Positions 1-10,087 of a stretch of 64,000 nucleotides of DNA are shown here, piece by piece (within the stretch, counting starts at the first letter, position 1; every line of letters begins with the position of its first letter). The DNA comes from an uncultured Pelagibacteraceae bacterium (GTDB taxonomy: Bacteria > Pseudomonadota > Alphaproteobacteria > Pelagibacterales > Pelagibacteraceae), in contig CACHRI010000002.1 of the NCBI GenBank assembly GCA_902582155.1, positions 1-64,000 on the forward strand. Reading direction: 5' to 3'. The notes below the pieces were generated by a model that made no database searches, was not told the DNA's origin, and saw nothing but the letters and a program-made list of their open reading frames with translations. A program made the translations under genes and the position numbers.

Positions 1-653
1 CTGGACCGTTGGAAAGGGGAATATATGGTAAAGCAATAAGCAAAGGCTTATGGGATTTAAAAACTGTAAATATAAGAGACTATACAAATGATAAACATAA
101 AACAGTTGATGATACTGTTTTTGGAGGGGGCAATGGTATGTTGCTAAAGGCCGATGTTTTAGCAAAAGCGATAGATACAAATATCAAAAAAGATGAAAAA
201 ATAATTTATCTCTCTCCGAAAGGTAAAAAATTCGACCAAAGTATTGCTAAATCTCTAAGCAGACTTAAAAATATAAATTTAATCTGTGGCCGTTTTGAAG
301 GTGTAGATGAGCGATTAATTACTTCAAGAAATTTAGAGGAATTAAGTATTGGTGATTACGTTCTCTCAGGAGGTGAAACAGCCGCATTAGTAATGATCGA
401 TACAATATTGCGCTTAGTGCCTGGAGTTTTAGGCAATCAAAATTCCATACATGATGAAACATTTGAAAATGGCCTATTAGAGTATCCTCAATATACAAAA
501 CCCAAAATTTGGGAAGGTAAAAGTGTTCCAGAAGTGCTATTTTCAGGTGATCATGCGAAAATTAAAAGCTGGCGTTTGTCTCAATCAGAGGCTATAACAC
601 GTCGCCAGAGGCCTGATCTTTGGGAAAAATATATTAAAAATAAAAAACAATGA
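1..653 (+). CDS. trmD: tRNA (guanine-N1-)-methyltransferase TrmD, 5' end outside window
   Basis: TrmD transfers a methyl group from S-adenosylmethionine to N1 of G37 next to the anticodon, which prevents +1 frameshifting. The reading frame is already open at the first bases (Gly-Pro-Leu-Glu before the TTG at 9), and [12 protein letters not shown] matches an internal stretch near the TrmD N-terminus. I therefore treat the gene as truncated by the window edge, not as starting at TTG 9. Visible motifs are VFGGGNGML, the knot segment [13 protein letters not shown] and [13 protein letters not shown], which form the SAM-binding trefoil knot. The C-terminus ends in RRPDLWEKY as in the family. The stop overlaps the rplS start (ATGA), the usual trmD-rplS coupling. 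Confidence 0.96.
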   Translation, partial: GPLERGIYGKAISKGLWDLKTVNIRDYTNDKHKTVDDTVFGGGNGMLLKADVLAKAIDTNIKKDEKIIYLSPKGKKFDQSIAKSLSRLKNINLICGRFEGVDERLITSRNLEELSIGDYVLSGGETAALVMIDTILRLVPGVLGNQNSIHDETFENGLLEYPQYTKPKIWEGKSVPEVLFSGDHAKIKSWRLSQSEAITRRQRPDLWEKYIKNKKQ

Positions 654-1180
654 AAAATATTGAAGATATAAATAGAGAAGCGGTTAAAAAGATAATAGCT
701 TCAAAAAAAGTTGTAGAATTCTCCCCTGGAGACACGATTAAAGTTGGAGTTAAGATAGTCGAGGGTAAAAGAGAGAGAATTCAATATTTTGAGGGAGTTT
801 GCATTGCAAAAAAAAATAGAGACATCAATTCATCATTTACTGTGAGAAAAATTTCTTTTGGTGAAGGCGTAGAGAGAACTTTTGCACTATACAGCCCGAA
901 TGTAAGCTCAATTAAAGTTATAAGATCAGGAAAAGTAAGAAGAGCTAAACTTTATTATTTAAGAGACAGAAAAGGTAAATCTGCACGTATAGCCGAAAAA
1001 ATTAAAAAGAAGATTGGAATCGATGTATCATCTGATCCTAAACAAATATTAAAAAAACCTACTACAGATGAAAACATAAAAGATATTCCAGTTATTGAAA
1101 AGGATAAACAAGATATATCAAAAGTTAAAAACCAGACTTCTGATAAAAAATTGGAAGCCGAGAATAAACCGAAAAAATAA
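650..1180 (+). CDS. rplS: 50S ribosomal protein L19 with long charged C-terminal tail
   Basis: L19 sits at the interface of the 30S and 50S subunits. Residues 1-115 carry the family core: [42 protein letters not shown] and [14 protein letters not shown]. Typical bacterial L19 is about 115-130 residues. Here a further ~60 residues follow, rich in Lys, Asp and Glu with no recognisable fold, probably a disordered extension. The start overlaps the trmD stop by four bases and leuC begins ten bases after the stop, so it is read as part of the same transcript. The core identity is certain; a role for the tail is unknown. Confidence 0.96.
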   Translation: MKNIEDINREAVKKIIASKKVVEFSPGDTIKVGVKIVEGKRERIQYFEGVCIAKKNRDINSSFTVRKISFGEGVERTFALYSPNVSSIKVIRSGKVRRAKLYYLRDRKGKSARIAEKIKKKIGIDVSSDPKQILKKPTTDENIKDIPVIEKDKQDISKVKNQTSDKKLEAENKPKK

Positions 1181-1189
1181 TATTCTCAT

Positions 1190-2590
1190 ATGCCAAAAAC
1201 ACTCTACGATAAAATTTGGGATGATCACCTTGTTCACGAAGACAGTGATGGAACAGCTTTACTTTATGTTGATAGACATCTTGTTCATGAGGTCACTAGT
1301 CCCCAAGCTTTTGAAGGATTAAGAATTCAAGGCAGACAAGTTAGAAAACCAAAACTTACTTTAGCCGTTCCCGATCACAATGTTCCAACTACTGATAGAT
1401 CAAAAGGTATATCTGATAAGCAATCTAAAATTCAAGTTGATACTTTAAGAAATAATTGTAAAGAATTTGGAATAAATTTATTTGATGTTAATGATAAGCG
1501 ACAAGGGATAGTCCATATTATTGGACCGGAGCAAGGTTTTACACAACCAGGGACAGTAATCGTATGTGGAGATAGCCACACAGCTACGCACGGAGCTTTT
1601 GGGTCTCTTGCATTTGGTATAGGAACGTCTGAAGTAGAGCACGTTTTAGCTACTCAAACCTTAATTCAAAAAAAATCAAAAAATTTTAGGGTAAATATAA
1701 ATGGACGTTTACCAGCAGGAGTTACGTCTAAAGATGTTATCCTTAAAATAATTGGAACAATAGGAACCGCGGGTGGAACAGGATATGTAATTGAATTTGC
1801 TGGTGAAGTAATTAGAAATTTAAGTGTAGAACAACGTATGACTATTTGCAATATGACTATAGAAGCCGGTGCTAGAGCAGGATTAATAGCTCCAGATGAT
1901 AAAACTATAGAGTACTTTAAAGATAGGCCGATGTCTCCAAAAGGCGAGAACTGGATAAAAGCAATTGCACATTGGAAAAAGCTTTTTTCTGATAGCGATG
2001 CGAAGTTTGATAAAGAAATAAACATTGATGCAAAAGACATTGAACCATTAGTTACATGGGGAACATCTCCCCAGGATGTCTCTCCAATTACTGGAGAAGT
2101 GCCAGATCCAGAAAAGGAAAAAGATAAAGATAGAAGAACAGCAATGTACAGATCCTTAGAATACATGGGTTTAAAACCTAAAATGAAAATTTCTGATATA
2201 AAAGTAGACAAGATCTTTATTGGTAGCTGTACTAATGGAAGAATAGAAGATTTAAGGCTGGCCGCAAAACTATTAAAAGGAAAAAAAATAGCAAGCGATG
2301 TGAGTGCGATGGTTGTACCAGGATCTGGCTTAGTTAAGAAACAAGCTGAAGAAGAAGGTATTGATAAAGTTTTTAAAAATGCGGGATTTGAATGGAGAGA
2401 ACCAGGGTGTTCAATGTGTTTGGGAATGAATGAAGATCAGCTTTCCTCAAAAGAAAGATGCGCATCAACTTCAAATAGAAATTTTGAAGGTAGACAAGGA
2501 AGAGGTGGCAGAACTCATCTTGTAAGCCCAGGAATGGCCGTAGCTGCAGCCATAAAGGGCTATTTAGCTGATGTAAGAGAAATTAATTAA
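1190..2590 (+). CDS. leuC: 3-isopropylmalate dehydratase large subunit
   Basis: LeuC, with LeuD, isomerises 2-isopropylmalate to 3-isopropylmalate in leucine synthesis through a [4Fe-4S] cluster. The 466-residue length is normal. The three cluster cysteines are visible at about residue 347 (GSCTNGR) and about 407 and 410 ([10 protein letters not shown]). The N-terminus reads [13 protein letters not shown] and the substrate region has [13 protein letters not shown]. The stop is directly followed by the leuD ATG, so the two subunits are probably translationally coupled. It is the first gene of a leuC-leuD-leuB set placed behind the ribosomal gene rplS. Confidence 0.98.
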   Translation: MPKTLYDKIWDDHLVHEDSDGTALLYVDRHLVHEVTSPQAFEGLRIQGRQVRKPKLTLAVPDHNVPTTDRSKGISDKQSKIQVDTLRNNCKEFGINLFDVNDKRQGIVHIIGPEQGFTQPGTVIVCGDSHTATHGAFGSLAFGIGTSEVEHVLATQTLIQKKSKNFRVNINGRLPAGVTSKDVILKIIGTIGTAGGTGYVIEFAGEVIRNLSVEQRMTICNMTIEAGARAGLIAPDDKTIEYFKDRPMSPKGENWIKAIAHWKKLFSDSDAKFDKEINIDAKDIEPLVTWGTSPQDVSPITGEVPDPEKEKDKDRRTAMYRSLEYMGLKPKMKISDIKVDKIFIGSCTNGRIEDLRLAAKLLKGKKIASDVSAMVVPGSGLVKKQAEEEGIDKVFKNAGFEWREPGCSMCLGMNEDQLSSKERCASTSNRNFEGRQGRGGRTHLVSPGMAVAAAIKGYLADVREIN

Positions 2591-3187
2591 ATGGAAAAAT
2601 TTATAAAATTAAAAAGTATACCTGCACATATTCCTTTAATGAATATAGATACGGATATGATTATTCCTAAGCAATTTTTAAAAACTATAAAAAGAACTGG
2701 TTTAGGGAAAAGTTTATTTTATGAAATGAGATATGATGAAAGCGGAAAATTAATTAGTGAATTTATATTAAATAATGATCCATATTCAAAATCAAAAATT
2801 CTTTTAGCAGGAAAAAATTTTGGTTGTGGTTCCTCCAGAGAACACGCCCCATGGGCCTTACTTGATTTTGGTATAAGATGTGTAATAAGTCCTAGTTTTG
2901 CTGATATCTTTTATAATAACTGTTTCAACAATGGTATTCTTCCTATAATTATTGATGAAAAATTAATTCAAGAATTATCAGAATACTCTAAAAGAAAAGA
3001 AGAGATCGAAGTCAATTTAACTGAGCAAATGATTCTTTATGGGAACAAAAAATTAACTTTTGATATAGAGCCAGCAAAGAAAAAAAGACTTTTAGAAGGT
3101 TTAGATAATATAGGCCTCTCACTTAAAAAAATACCTAATATAGAAAAATTTGAAAATTCTATGAATAAAACAAAACCTTGGATTTAA
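2591..3187 (+). CDS. leuD: 3-isopropylmalate dehydratase small subunit
   Basis: LeuD is the swivel-domain partner that completes the isopropylmalate isomerase active site with LeuC. The 198-residue protein shows the family motifs NIDTDMIIPKQFLKTI near the N-terminus and KNFGCGSSREHAPWAL around residues 75-90, followed by SFADIFYNNCFNNGILP. The length is typical of the bacterial leucine-pathway type, not the short archaeal type. It starts immediately after the leuC stop and ends three bases before leuB, so all three leucine genes share one mRNA. Confidence 0.98.
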   Translation: MEKFIKLKSIPAHIPLMNIDTDMIIPKQFLKTIKRTGLGKSLFYEMRYDESGKLISEFILNNDPYSKSKILLAGKNFGCGSSREHAPWALLDFGIRCVISPSFADIFYNNCFNNGILPIIIDEKLIQELSEYSKRKEEIEVNLTEQMILYGNKKLTFDIEPAKKKRLLEGLDNIGLSLKKIPNIEKFENSMNKTKPWI

Positions 3188-3190
3188 ATA

Positions 3191-4297
3191 ATGGCAATAT
3201 CTAACACTAGAAAATTACTATTATTACCTGGAGATGGCATTGGGCCTGAGGTAGTAAGAGAAGTAAAGAAAATTATTGAATGGTTAAATAAAAATAAATC
3301 TTTAGACTTTAAAATTGAAGAGGAATTAATCGGAGGTGCATCGATAGATGCGCACAAAATTCCTATTACAGACGAAGTTTTTTATAAATCTTTAGAGTGT
3401 GATGCAGTTATATTGGGAGCATGTGGAGGACCTAAATGGGATAAATTAGAATTTTCAAAAAAACCCGAAAGAGCTCTTTTAAAATTAAGGAAAGAATTAA
3501 AACTATTTGCAAATTTAAGACCAGCAATCTGCTTTGAACAATTGGTCGACTCTTCTACTTTAAAACCTGAAATAGTTTCAGGATTAGATATTATGATTGT
3601 AAGAGAACTTACAGGCGGCATATATTTTGGAGAACCACGTGGAATAGAACCAATAAAAAATAACGAACGTAAAGGAATTAATACACATACGTATACTACC
3701 ACTGAAATTAAAAGAATAGCTAAAGTGGCGTTTGACCTTGCTAAAAAAAGAAAAAACAAAGTAACTTCTTGCGAAAAATCGAATGTAATGGAAGCTGGAG
3801 TCTTATGGCGAGAAGAAGTTCAAGACTTGAAAGATAAAGAATATAAAAATGTTGAGTTAGAGCATATGTTAGCAGATAACTGTGCGATGCAATTATTGAG
3901 AAATCCAAAACAATTTGATGTAATCTTAGCTGATAATTTATTTGGGGACATGCTATCAGACGAGGCGGCTATGTTAACTGGTTCTTTAGGTCTTCTTCCA
4001 TCTGCCTCCTTAGGCTCCAAAGATAAAAATGGAAAGCTGAGATCACTTTATGAACCTGTTCATGGGTCAGCTCCAGATATAGCAGGAAAAAATGTTGCCA
4101 ATCCGATTGCAACAATTCTTAGTTTGTCTATGGCTCTAAGATATTCCCTGGACCTGGATAAAGAGGCTGATTTATTGGATCAAGCTGTTCAAAAAGTTTT
4201 AAATGATGGTTTTAGAACAAAAGATATCGTATCTAAGGGCAAGAAAGAAGTCACCACTTCTCAGATGGGTGATGCAATTATATCAAAATTAAATTAA
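3191..4297 (+). CDS. leuB: 3-isopropylmalate dehydrogenase
   Basis: LeuB oxidatively decarboxylates 3-isopropylmalate to 2-oxoisocaproate using NAD+. The N-terminal nucleotide motif [13 protein letters not shown], the substrate-binding [18 protein letters not shown] and the metal-site segment [18 protein letters not shown] are all present, and [10 protein letters not shown] near residue 295 matches the family's adenine-binding region. At 368 residues it is full length. It lies three bases after leuD. leuA is not in this window, so the committed step is encoded elsewhere. Confidence 0.98.
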   Translation: MAISNTRKLLLLPGDGIGPEVVREVKKIIEWLNKNKSLDFKIEEELIGGASIDAHKIPITDEVFYKSLECDAVILGACGGPKWDKLEFSKKPERALLKLRKELKLFANLRPAICFEQLVDSSTLKPEIVSGLDIMIVRELTGGIYFGEPRGIEPIKNNERKGINTHTYTTTEIKRIAKVAFDLAKKRKNKVTSCEKSNVMEAGVLWREEVQDLKDKEYKNVELEHMLADNCAMQLLRNPKQFDVILADNLFGDMLSDEAAMLTGSLGLLPSASLGSKDKNGKLRSLYEPVHGSAPDIAGKNVANPIATILSLSMALRYSLDLDKEADLLDQAVQKVLNDGFRTKDIVSKGKKEVTTSQMGDAIISKLN

Positions 4298-4307
4298 TAT
4301 TAATAAA

Positions 4308-5306
4308 ATGAAATTTGCGATTATTGGTGCTACTGGAAACGTAGGAAGAAAAACGATTGATATTTTAGAAAATTCTAAACTAGATGTTGAACAATTACAT
4401 TTAGTTGCTTCAAAAAAAAGTTCGGGAAAAAAAATAAAATTCAAAGGTAATGATCTAACTGTAGTTGCTTTAGAAGATTTTGATTTTGAAAAAGCAGATA
4501 TAACCTTTTTTGCTGCGGGAAGCTCTATCGCAGAAAAATATGCTAAAAAAGCTTCAAAAAAAACTGTCGTAATTGATAATTCAAAATTTTTTAGGATGGA
4601 TAAAGATGTTCCTCTTATCGTACCCGAAGTTAACTCAGAGGATATAAAAAAGCATAAAAATATTATTGCAAATCCAAATTGCTCTACTATTCAAATGGTT
4701 TTGGCACTTGAACCACTTCATAAAAAATTTAAAATTAAAAGAGTAGTAGTTTCAACGTATCAAGCTGTTTCTGGAGCTGGAAAAGCTGCAATGGATGAAC
4801 TAATGAGTCAAACAAAAGATTTTTTAGAACAAAAAAAAATTAAATCAACAAACTTTACTAAACAAATAGCTTTTAATTTAATTCCTCATATAGATGTATT
4901 TGTAGAAGATGGATACACCAAAGAAGAGTGGAAGATGGAAAATGAAACAAAAAAAATATTAAGTGAAAATATAAAAGTTTCCGCAACCTGTGTAAGAGTT
5001 CCAGTTATTACATCGCACTCTGAATCAGTAAATGTAGAATTTGAAAAAAATTATGATATCAATGAGGTCAAAAAATTATTAAGTGAGACCCCTGGTTGTA
5101 AGCTTGTTGATGAACCAGTTGACGGTGGATATATTACTCCACTAGAAGCTCAAGATGATTATAAAACATATATTTCTAGAGTAAGAAAAGATAGGTCTAA
5201 TGAAAAAGCAATTAATATGTGGATAGTTTCAGATAATCTTTTGAAAGGAGCGGCACTTAATTCAGTGCAAATTGCAGAAACATTAGTAAAATATGGTATC
5301 AATTAA
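4308..5306 (+). CDS. asd: Aspartate-semialdehyde dehydrogenase
   Basis: Asd reduces aspartyl phosphate to aspartate semialdehyde with NADPH, the branch point toward lysine, methionine, threonine and cell-wall diaminopimelate. The N-terminal Rossmann segment is FAIIGATGNVGRKTIDIL. The nucleophilic cysteine lies in NPNCSTIQMV near residue 125, and STYQAVSGAGKAAMDEL and the active-site histidine region SHSESVNVEF follow. The 332-residue length fits. It lies ten bases after leuB and six bases before sdhC. The lysine gene lysA and methionine gene metX elsewhere in the window draw on its product. Confidence 0.97.
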   Translation: MKFAIIGATGNVGRKTIDILENSKLDVEQLHLVASKKSSGKKIKFKGNDLTVVALEDFDFEKADITFFAAGSSIAEKYAKKASKKTVVIDNSKFFRMDKDVPLIVPEVNSEDIKKHKNIIANPNCSTIQMVLALEPLHKKFKIKRVVVSTYQAVSGAGKAAMDELMSQTKDFLEQKKIKSTNFTKQIAFNLIPHIDVFVEDGYTKEEWKMENETKKILSENIKVSATCVRVPVITSHSESVNVEFEKNYDINEVKKLLSETPGCKLVDEPVDGGYITPLEAQDDYKTYISRVRKDRSNEKAINMWIVSDNLLKGAALNSVQIAETLVKYGIN

Positions 5307-5312
5307 TTTTAT

Positions 5313-5690
5313 ATGGAATACGAAAAAAATCCTTTAACACCACATTTGCAAATATATAAATGGCAAATTTCATCTTTATTATCTATAACCCACAGAATAA
5401 CGGGTGTAATTAATGCTATAGCTATAAGTGCGATATGTTTTTGGTTTTTATTTGCAATTAATAATGAAAAAATTTTATTAGAAAATATTTTAAATAGTTT
5501 TCTTGGGAAATTTATATCTATCTCATTATGTTGGACATTTAGTTTTCATATACTAAATGAAATAAGACACTTAATTTGGGATGCAGGATATGGCTTTGAT
5601 CCAAAGATTTCCAAAATAACAGGATATATAACTTTGATTTCATCTTTTTTATTAGCAATAATTATTTACTTGTTAGGAGTAAATCTTTAA
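5313..5690 (+). CDS. sdhC: Succinate dehydrogenase cytochrome b556 subunit SdhC
   Basis: SdhC is one of two membrane anchors of respiratory complex II and carries heme b and part of the quinone site. Its 125 residues hold three hydrophobic helices. The signature SITHRITGV lies near residue 25, and FHILNEIRHLIWDAGYGFD near residues 75-95 contains the histidine that normally serves as an axial heme ligand. The gene order sdhC-D-A-B is standard. The gap to sdhD is two bases. The partner anchor SdhD lacks its own heme histidine (see findings). Confidence 0.95.
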   Translation: MEYEKNPLTPHLQIYKWQISSLLSITHRITGVINAIAISAICFWFLFAINNEKILLENILNSFLGKFISISLCWTFSFHILNEIRHLIWDAGYGFDPKISKITGYITLISSFLLAIIIYLLGVNL

Positions 5691-5692
5691 TT

Positions 5693-6016
5693 ATGAATAA
5701 GTCTACAAAAAAATGGCTATCAATTAAGTTAAGCTCTTTGTTTCTAATTCCTTTTATGGCATGGTTTATTGTAAATTTTGTTTCTATCCTAAATAATGAC
5801 TATAATAAGTTAATGTCCTTTCTGAGCGAGCAGCCTTCTAAAATTTTGTTCTCAATTTTCGTATTTTTGTCATTTTTTTTCTATTCTTTAACGATAAGTG
5901 AGATATTTGAGGACTATGTAAGTAACGAAAGAATCAAAAATGTCGCAAACAAGTTAGTTTATATTTTTGCTATACTATTGTCTTTAGGCACTATAATAAC
6001 CATTTATAAATTATAA
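5693..6016 (+). CDS. sdhD: Succinate dehydrogenase membrane anchor SdhD, no histidine present
   Basis: This 107-residue protein has three predicted membrane helices (about residues 13-33, 50-70 and 85-105). It sits between sdhC and sdhA, so SdhD is the clear assignment. The family feature EDYV, the start of the quinone-side loop after helix II, is present near residue 76. Canonical SdhD has a heme-ligating histidine eleven residues before that Asp. Here the position is Phe, followed by Tyr, and the whole protein contains no histidine. The reading frame is intact and well placed, so this looks like a real substitution and not a sequencing error. Heme content of the complex is therefore uncertain. 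Confidence 0.88.
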   Translation: MNKSTKKWLSIKLSSLFLIPFMAWFIVNFVSILNNDYNKLMSFLSEQPSKILFSIFVFLSFFFYSLTISEIFEDYVSNERIKNVANKLVYIFAILLSLGTIITIYKL

Positions 6017-6017
6017 A

Positions 6018-7793
6018 ATGAAAAGCTATAAAGTTATTGATCATGAATACGATGTAGTTGTCCTTGGGGCCGGTGGATCTGGTCTTAGGGCTGCAGTAGG
6101 TTTATCTGAAGCTGGGTTAAAAACTGCATGTGTGTCGAAAGTATTTCCAACTAGAAGTCATACATCAGCAGCTCAGGGCGGAATATCAGCGGCACTAGGT
6201 AATATGGGCGAGGATGATTGGAGATGGCACATGTATGATACTGTAAAAGGTTCTGATTGGCTAGGAGATCAAGACGCAATTGAATATCTCTGCAAAGAGG
6301 CTCCTAAGGCAGTTAAAGAGTTGGACAAATATGGAGTACCATTTAGCAGGACTGAAGACGGAAAAATTTATCAAAGACCATTTGGAGGAATGACAAAAAA
6401 TTATGGCAACGGAACTGTACAAAGAACATGTGCAGCAGCAGATAGAACTGGTCATGCCATATTACATACTCTTTATGGCCAAGCCTTAAAACACAATACA
6501 GAATTTTTTATTGAGTATTTTGCATTAGATTTAATAATGAAAAATGGTGAATGCAAAGGCATAATAGCTTGGAATTTAAATGATGGCACAATTCATAGAT
6601 TTAAGTCACATATAACTATAATTGCTACAGGAGGTTATGGAAAAATTTATTACTCTGCTACCTCTGCTCATACATGTACAGGTGATGGAAACGGCATGGT
6701 ATTAAGAGCTGGATTACCATTACAAGATATGGAATTTGTTCAATTCCACCCTACGGGAATATATGGTGTAGGATGTCTTATTTCAGAAGGAGTTAGAGGA
6801 GAAGGAGGATTTTTATTAAATTCTAAGGGTGAAAGATTTATGGAAAGATATGCACCTAGCGCAAAAGATCTTGCCTCAAGAGACGTGGTCAGCAGATCTA
6901 TAGCTATTGAAATTAATGAGGGAAGAGGTGTAGGAAAAGAAAAAGATCACGTACACTTGCACTTAGACCATTTAGATCCAAAGGTCATTGATGATAGATT
7001 ACCAGGAATAGCTGAATCAGCGAAAACTTTTTCAGGTGTTGATGTAACTAAAGAGCCTATACCCGTAGTGCCAACGGTCCACTATAATATGGGTGGAATA
7101 CCTACAAATTACAAAGCAGAAGTTTTGACTTTAAATGGATCTGAGAAAACAGTTCCTGGACTTATGGCTATAGGAGAAGCTGCTTGCGTCTCAGTACATG
7201 GTGCAAACAGATTAGGCTCAAATTCTTTAATAGACTTAGTAGTTTTTGGTAAAGCTGCAGCTAAAAGAGCAGCTGAGCTGGTAAAACCGAATACACCTCA
7301 CGAAGATTCACCTCAAAGTGAACTAGATAAATGTTTGGATAGATTAGATAGAATAAGAAATTCAAAAGGTGAGACAAGCACCTCTAAACTTAGATTGTCA
7401 ATGCAAAAAACTATGCAAAGCAAATGTGCAGTTTTTAGAACTGAGAAAACATTAAAAGAGGGTGTGGAAGAAATTAGAAAGCCTTACGAGGGGTTAGAGG
7501 ATATATCTGTTAAAGATAAATCGCTTTTATTTAATACAGATCTAGTAGAGTCCTTAGAATTTGATAATTTAATTAGGCAAGCTATGACTACCATGGATTC
7601 TGCCTATCACAGAAAAGAAAGCCGTGGAGCTCATGCTAGGGAAGATTTCTCAAAAAGAGATGATAAAAAATTTATGAAGCATACTTTGGCATGGCAAGAT
7701 GGCAAAGAGGTTAAAGTAAAATATAGAGATGTTCACGCTAGGACATTGACTAATGACGTTCAATATTTTCCACCGAAGGAAAGAGTCTATTAA
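6018..7793 (+). CDS. sdhA: Succinate dehydrogenase flavoprotein subunit
   Basis: SdhA oxidises succinate to fumarate and passes electrons through a covalently bound FAD. The FAD-binding motif [20 protein letters not shown] lies at about residues 14-33. The histidine that attaches FAD is in [17 protein letters not shown] near residue 46. The active-site region reads [20 protein letters not shown] and the C-terminal part has RGAHAREDF. The 591-residue length is typical of alphaproteobacteria. Its stop codon overlaps the sdhB start by one base (TAATG). Confidence 0.98.
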   Translation: MKSYKVIDHEYDVVVLGAGGSGLRAAVGLSEAGLKTACVSKVFPTRSHTSAAQGGISAALGNMGEDDWRWHMYDTVKGSDWLGDQDAIEYLCKEAPKAVKELDKYGVPFSRTEDGKIYQRPFGGMTKNYGNGTVQRTCAAADRTGHAILHTLYGQALKHNTEFFIEYFALDLIMKNGECKGIIAWNLNDGTIHRFKSHITIIATGGYGKIYYSATSAHTCTGDGNGMVLRAGLPLQDMEFVQFHPTGIYGVGCLISEGVRGEGGFLLNSKGERFMERYAPSAKDLASRDVVSRSIAIEINEGRGVGKEKDHVHLHLDHLDPKVIDDRLPGIAESAKTFSGVDVTKEPIPVVPTVHYNMGGIPTNYKAEVLTLNGSEKTVPGLMAIGEAACVSVHGANRLGSNSLIDLVVFGKAAAKRAAELVKPNTPHEDSPQSELDKCLDRLDRIRNSKGETSTSKLRLSMQKTMQSKCAVFRTEKTLKEGVEEIRKPYEGLEDISVKDKSLLFNTDLVESLEFDNLIRQAMTTMDSAYHRKESRGAHAREDFSKRDDKKFMKHTLAWQDGKEVKVKYRDVHARTLTNDVQYFPPKERVY

Positions 7794-8569
7794 TGGCTGA
7801 GTTTACTCTTCCAAATAACTCAAAAATAGTTAAGGGAGAATATTACAAAGATAAAACTGGTTCTAATAACATAAAAAAAGTTAACGTTTACAGGTGGAAT
7901 CCTGATGATGGAAAAAATCCAAGAATAGATACTTTTGAAGTTGATATGGATAATTGTGGACCAAAAGTTTTGGATATTCTTTTTAAAATCAAAAATGAAA
8001 TAGATTCATCACTGACTTTTAGAAGGTCATGTGCACATGGTGTCTGCGGATCTTGTGCTATGAATGTTGATGGAGTTAATACATTATCATGTATAAAATC
8101 ACACAGCGACATAAAGGGGGAATTAAATATTTATCCACTTCCTCATTTAAAAGTTGTTAAAGATTTAATAGGAGATTTAAGTAATTTGTATAAACAATAT
8201 GAGTCGATTCAACCCTGGCTTAAAACCTCTAAAACAGACACAGAAAAACATGAAATCCTTCAATCTCAAAAAGATAGATCTAAACTTGATGGATATTATG
8301 AATGTATACTTTGTGCTTGCTGCTCTACTTCTTGCCCTAGTTACTGGTGGAATGGCGATAAATATCTTGGACCAGCTGTTTTACTTCAAGCATATAGATG
8401 GATAAGTGACAGTAGGGATGAAGAAAAAAAAGAAAGATTGAAAAAAGTAGCAGATGAACTGAAACTTTACAGATGTCATACTATAATGAATTGTACAAAT
8501 TCTTGTCCTAAAGGACTTAATCCAGCTAAGGCTATTGGCTCTATAAAGAAAATGCTTGCATCAAGCTAA
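7793..8569 (+). CDS. sdhB: Succinate dehydrogenase iron-sulfur subunit
   Basis: SdhB carries electrons from the flavin to the quinone through three iron-sulfur clusters. The [2Fe-2S] cysteines are in [18 protein letters not shown] with a further Cys shortly after. The [4Fe-4S] and [3Fe-4S] ligands are in [16 protein letters not shown] and [17 protein letters not shown]. All expected cysteines are present, so the electron path up to the membrane anchors is intact. The 258-residue length is normal. It closes the sdhCDAB cluster and is followed 21 bases later by mmsA. Confidence 0.98.
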   Translation: MAEFTLPNNSKIVKGEYYKDKTGSNNIKKVNVYRWNPDDGKNPRIDTFEVDMDNCGPKVLDILFKIKNEIDSSLTFRRSCAHGVCGSCAMNVDGVNTLSCIKSHSDIKGELNIYPLPHLKVVKDLIGDLSNLYKQYESIQPWLKTSKTDTEKHEILQSQKDRSKLDGYYECILCACCSTSCPSYWWNGDKYLGPAVLLQAYRWISDSRDEEKKERLKKVADELKLYRCHTIMNCTNSCPKGLNPAKAIGSIKKMLASS

Positions 8570-8590
8570 AACCTTATTTATTCAAATACT

Positions 8591-10084
8591 ATGAAAACAA
8601 TTGAACACTTTGTTAATGGTAAAATTTATTCTGGAAGTTCTGAGAAATTATCGTCAGTTTTTAACCCAGCTACGGGCGAAGAAACCGCTAAAGTAAAACT
8701 CGGGGTGTCAAAAGATCTTGATTACGCAGTAGAAAAAGCTCACGAAGCTTTTAAAGATTGGTCGAATACTCCACCATTACAAAGAGCAAGAGTTTTATTT
8801 AAATTTAAAGAACTTATCGAAAAAAATGAAGATGAACTCACTAAAATAATTGTTTCAGAGCACGGAAAAGTTTACGAAGACGCTAAGGGTTCACTAACAA
8901 GAGGTCTTGAAGTTGTAGAGTATGCTTGCGGAATACCTCAAATGCTTAAAGGTGAATTTACTGAAAATGTTGGAAGAAATGTTGATAGCTGGTCTTTAAG
9001 ACAACCTCTTGGAGTTTGTGCTGGCATAACTCCTTTTAATTTTCCTGCAATGGTACCAATGTGGATGTTCCCAATGGCAATTGCGTGTGGAAATACGTTT
9101 ATTTTAAAGCCATCAGAAAAAGACCCATCATGTTCACTTAAACTTGCTGAATTATTTAAAATTGCCGGACTTCCAGATGGCGTTTTTAATGTTGTTAACG
9201 GAGATAAAGAGATAGTAGACGCTATAATAAACAACAACTTTATTTCTGCTGTAAGTTTTGTTGGATCAACACCGATAGCAAAATATATTTACGAAAATTG
9301 TGCTAAAAATGAAAAAAGAGTTCAGGCGTTGGGTGGAGCAAAAAATCACTGTGTTGTAATGCCGGACTGTGATTTAGATCAAGCAGTTAATGGTTTAATG
9401 GGAGCTGCGTATGGTTCAGCAGGGGAAAGATGTATGGCTCAATCTGTTGCAGTAGCTGTAGGAAATGTTGGCGATCCTTTAGTTAAAAACCTTAAATTAA
9501 AAGTAGAAAAATTAAAAGTTGGTCCTGGAATGGATAAAAACTCTGAGATGGGCCCTCTTGTTACTAAAGATCATTTAGAAAAAGTAAAAAAATATGTTGA
9601 TGTAGGTGTTGAAGAAGGCGCTGAATTAATCGTTGATGGTAGAAAATTAAAACTTCAAGGTTATGAAAAAGGTTACTACATGGGAGGCTGTTTATTTGAT
9701 AAAGTAACTAGTAAAATGAGGATCTATAAAGAGGAAATTTTTGGACCAGTTTTGTCAGTTGTAAGAGCGAAAGATTTTGAAGAAGCTCTTAGTTTGGTCA
9801 ATGACCATGAATTTGGTAATGGCGCCAGTATATTCACTAGAGATGGTGACGTAGGAAGATCTTTTTCTAACAAAGCCAAAATAGGGATGATCGGAGTAAA
9901 TATTCCTATACCCGTTCCTATGGCATTTCACAGTTTTGGTGGATGGAAAAGATCTCTATTTGGAGATCAACATATGCATGGTCCGGAGGGAGTAAGATTT
10001 TACACAAAATTAAAAACAGTAACTTCAAGATGGCCCGATGGATTAAAATCGGATACTGAATTCGTAATGCCAACAATGAAATAA
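8591..10084 (+). CDS. mmsA: CoA-acylating methylmalonate-semialdehyde dehydrogenase
   Basis: MmsA belongs to the aldehyde dehydrogenase superfamily and converts methylmalonate or malonate semialdehyde to propionyl-CoA or acetyl-CoA. The N-terminus IEHFVNGKIYSGSSEK is typical. The nucleotide segment GITPFNFPAMVPMWM, SFVGSTPIAKYIYE and the catalytic Cys in GSAGERCMAQS (about residue 280) are visible, and the ending PIPVPMAFHSFGGWKRSLFG is diagnostic for this subfamily over general ALDHs. It lies between sdhB and mdh, which suggests its acyl-CoA products enter the same oxidative route. The physiological substrate (valine, inositol or malonate semialdehyde) cannot be told from sequence. Confidence 0.93.
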   Translation: MKTIEHFVNGKIYSGSSEKLSSVFNPATGEETAKVKLGVSKDLDYAVEKAHEAFKDWSNTPPLQRARVLFKFKELIEKNEDELTKIIVSEHGKVYEDAKGSLTRGLEVVEYACGIPQMLKGEFTENVGRNVDSWSLRQPLGVCAGITPFNFPAMVPMWMFPMAIACGNTFILKPSEKDPSCSLKLAELFKIAGLPDGVFNVVNGDKEIVDAIINNNFISAVSFVGSTPIAKYIYENCAKNEKRVQALGGAKNHCVVMPDCDLDQAVNGLMGAAYGSAGERCMAQSVAVAVGNVGDPLVKNLKLKVEKLKVGPGMDKNSEMGPLVTKDHLEKVKKYVDVGVEEGAELIVDGRKLKLQGYEKGYYMGGCLFDKVTSKMRIYKEEIFGPVLSVVRAKDFEEALSLVNDHEFGNGASIFTRDGDVGRSFSNKAKIGMIGVNIPIPVPMAFHSFGGWKRSLFGDQHMHGPEGVRFYTKLKTVTSRWPDGLKSDTEFVMPTMK

Positions 10085-10087
10085 TAT

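Noticed and set aside
9-653. TTG at position 9 as the start of trmD
   Set aside because: The frame continues upstream to the window edge with residues that match the TrmD family ([11 protein letters not shown]), so the gene is truncated rather than starting here.
1666-2211. 181-codon open frame on the minus strand inside leuC
   Set aside because: It is antisense to a clearly conserved leuC reading frame, has no recognisable domain and no ribosome-binding site, and its length is explained by codon bias of the sense gene.
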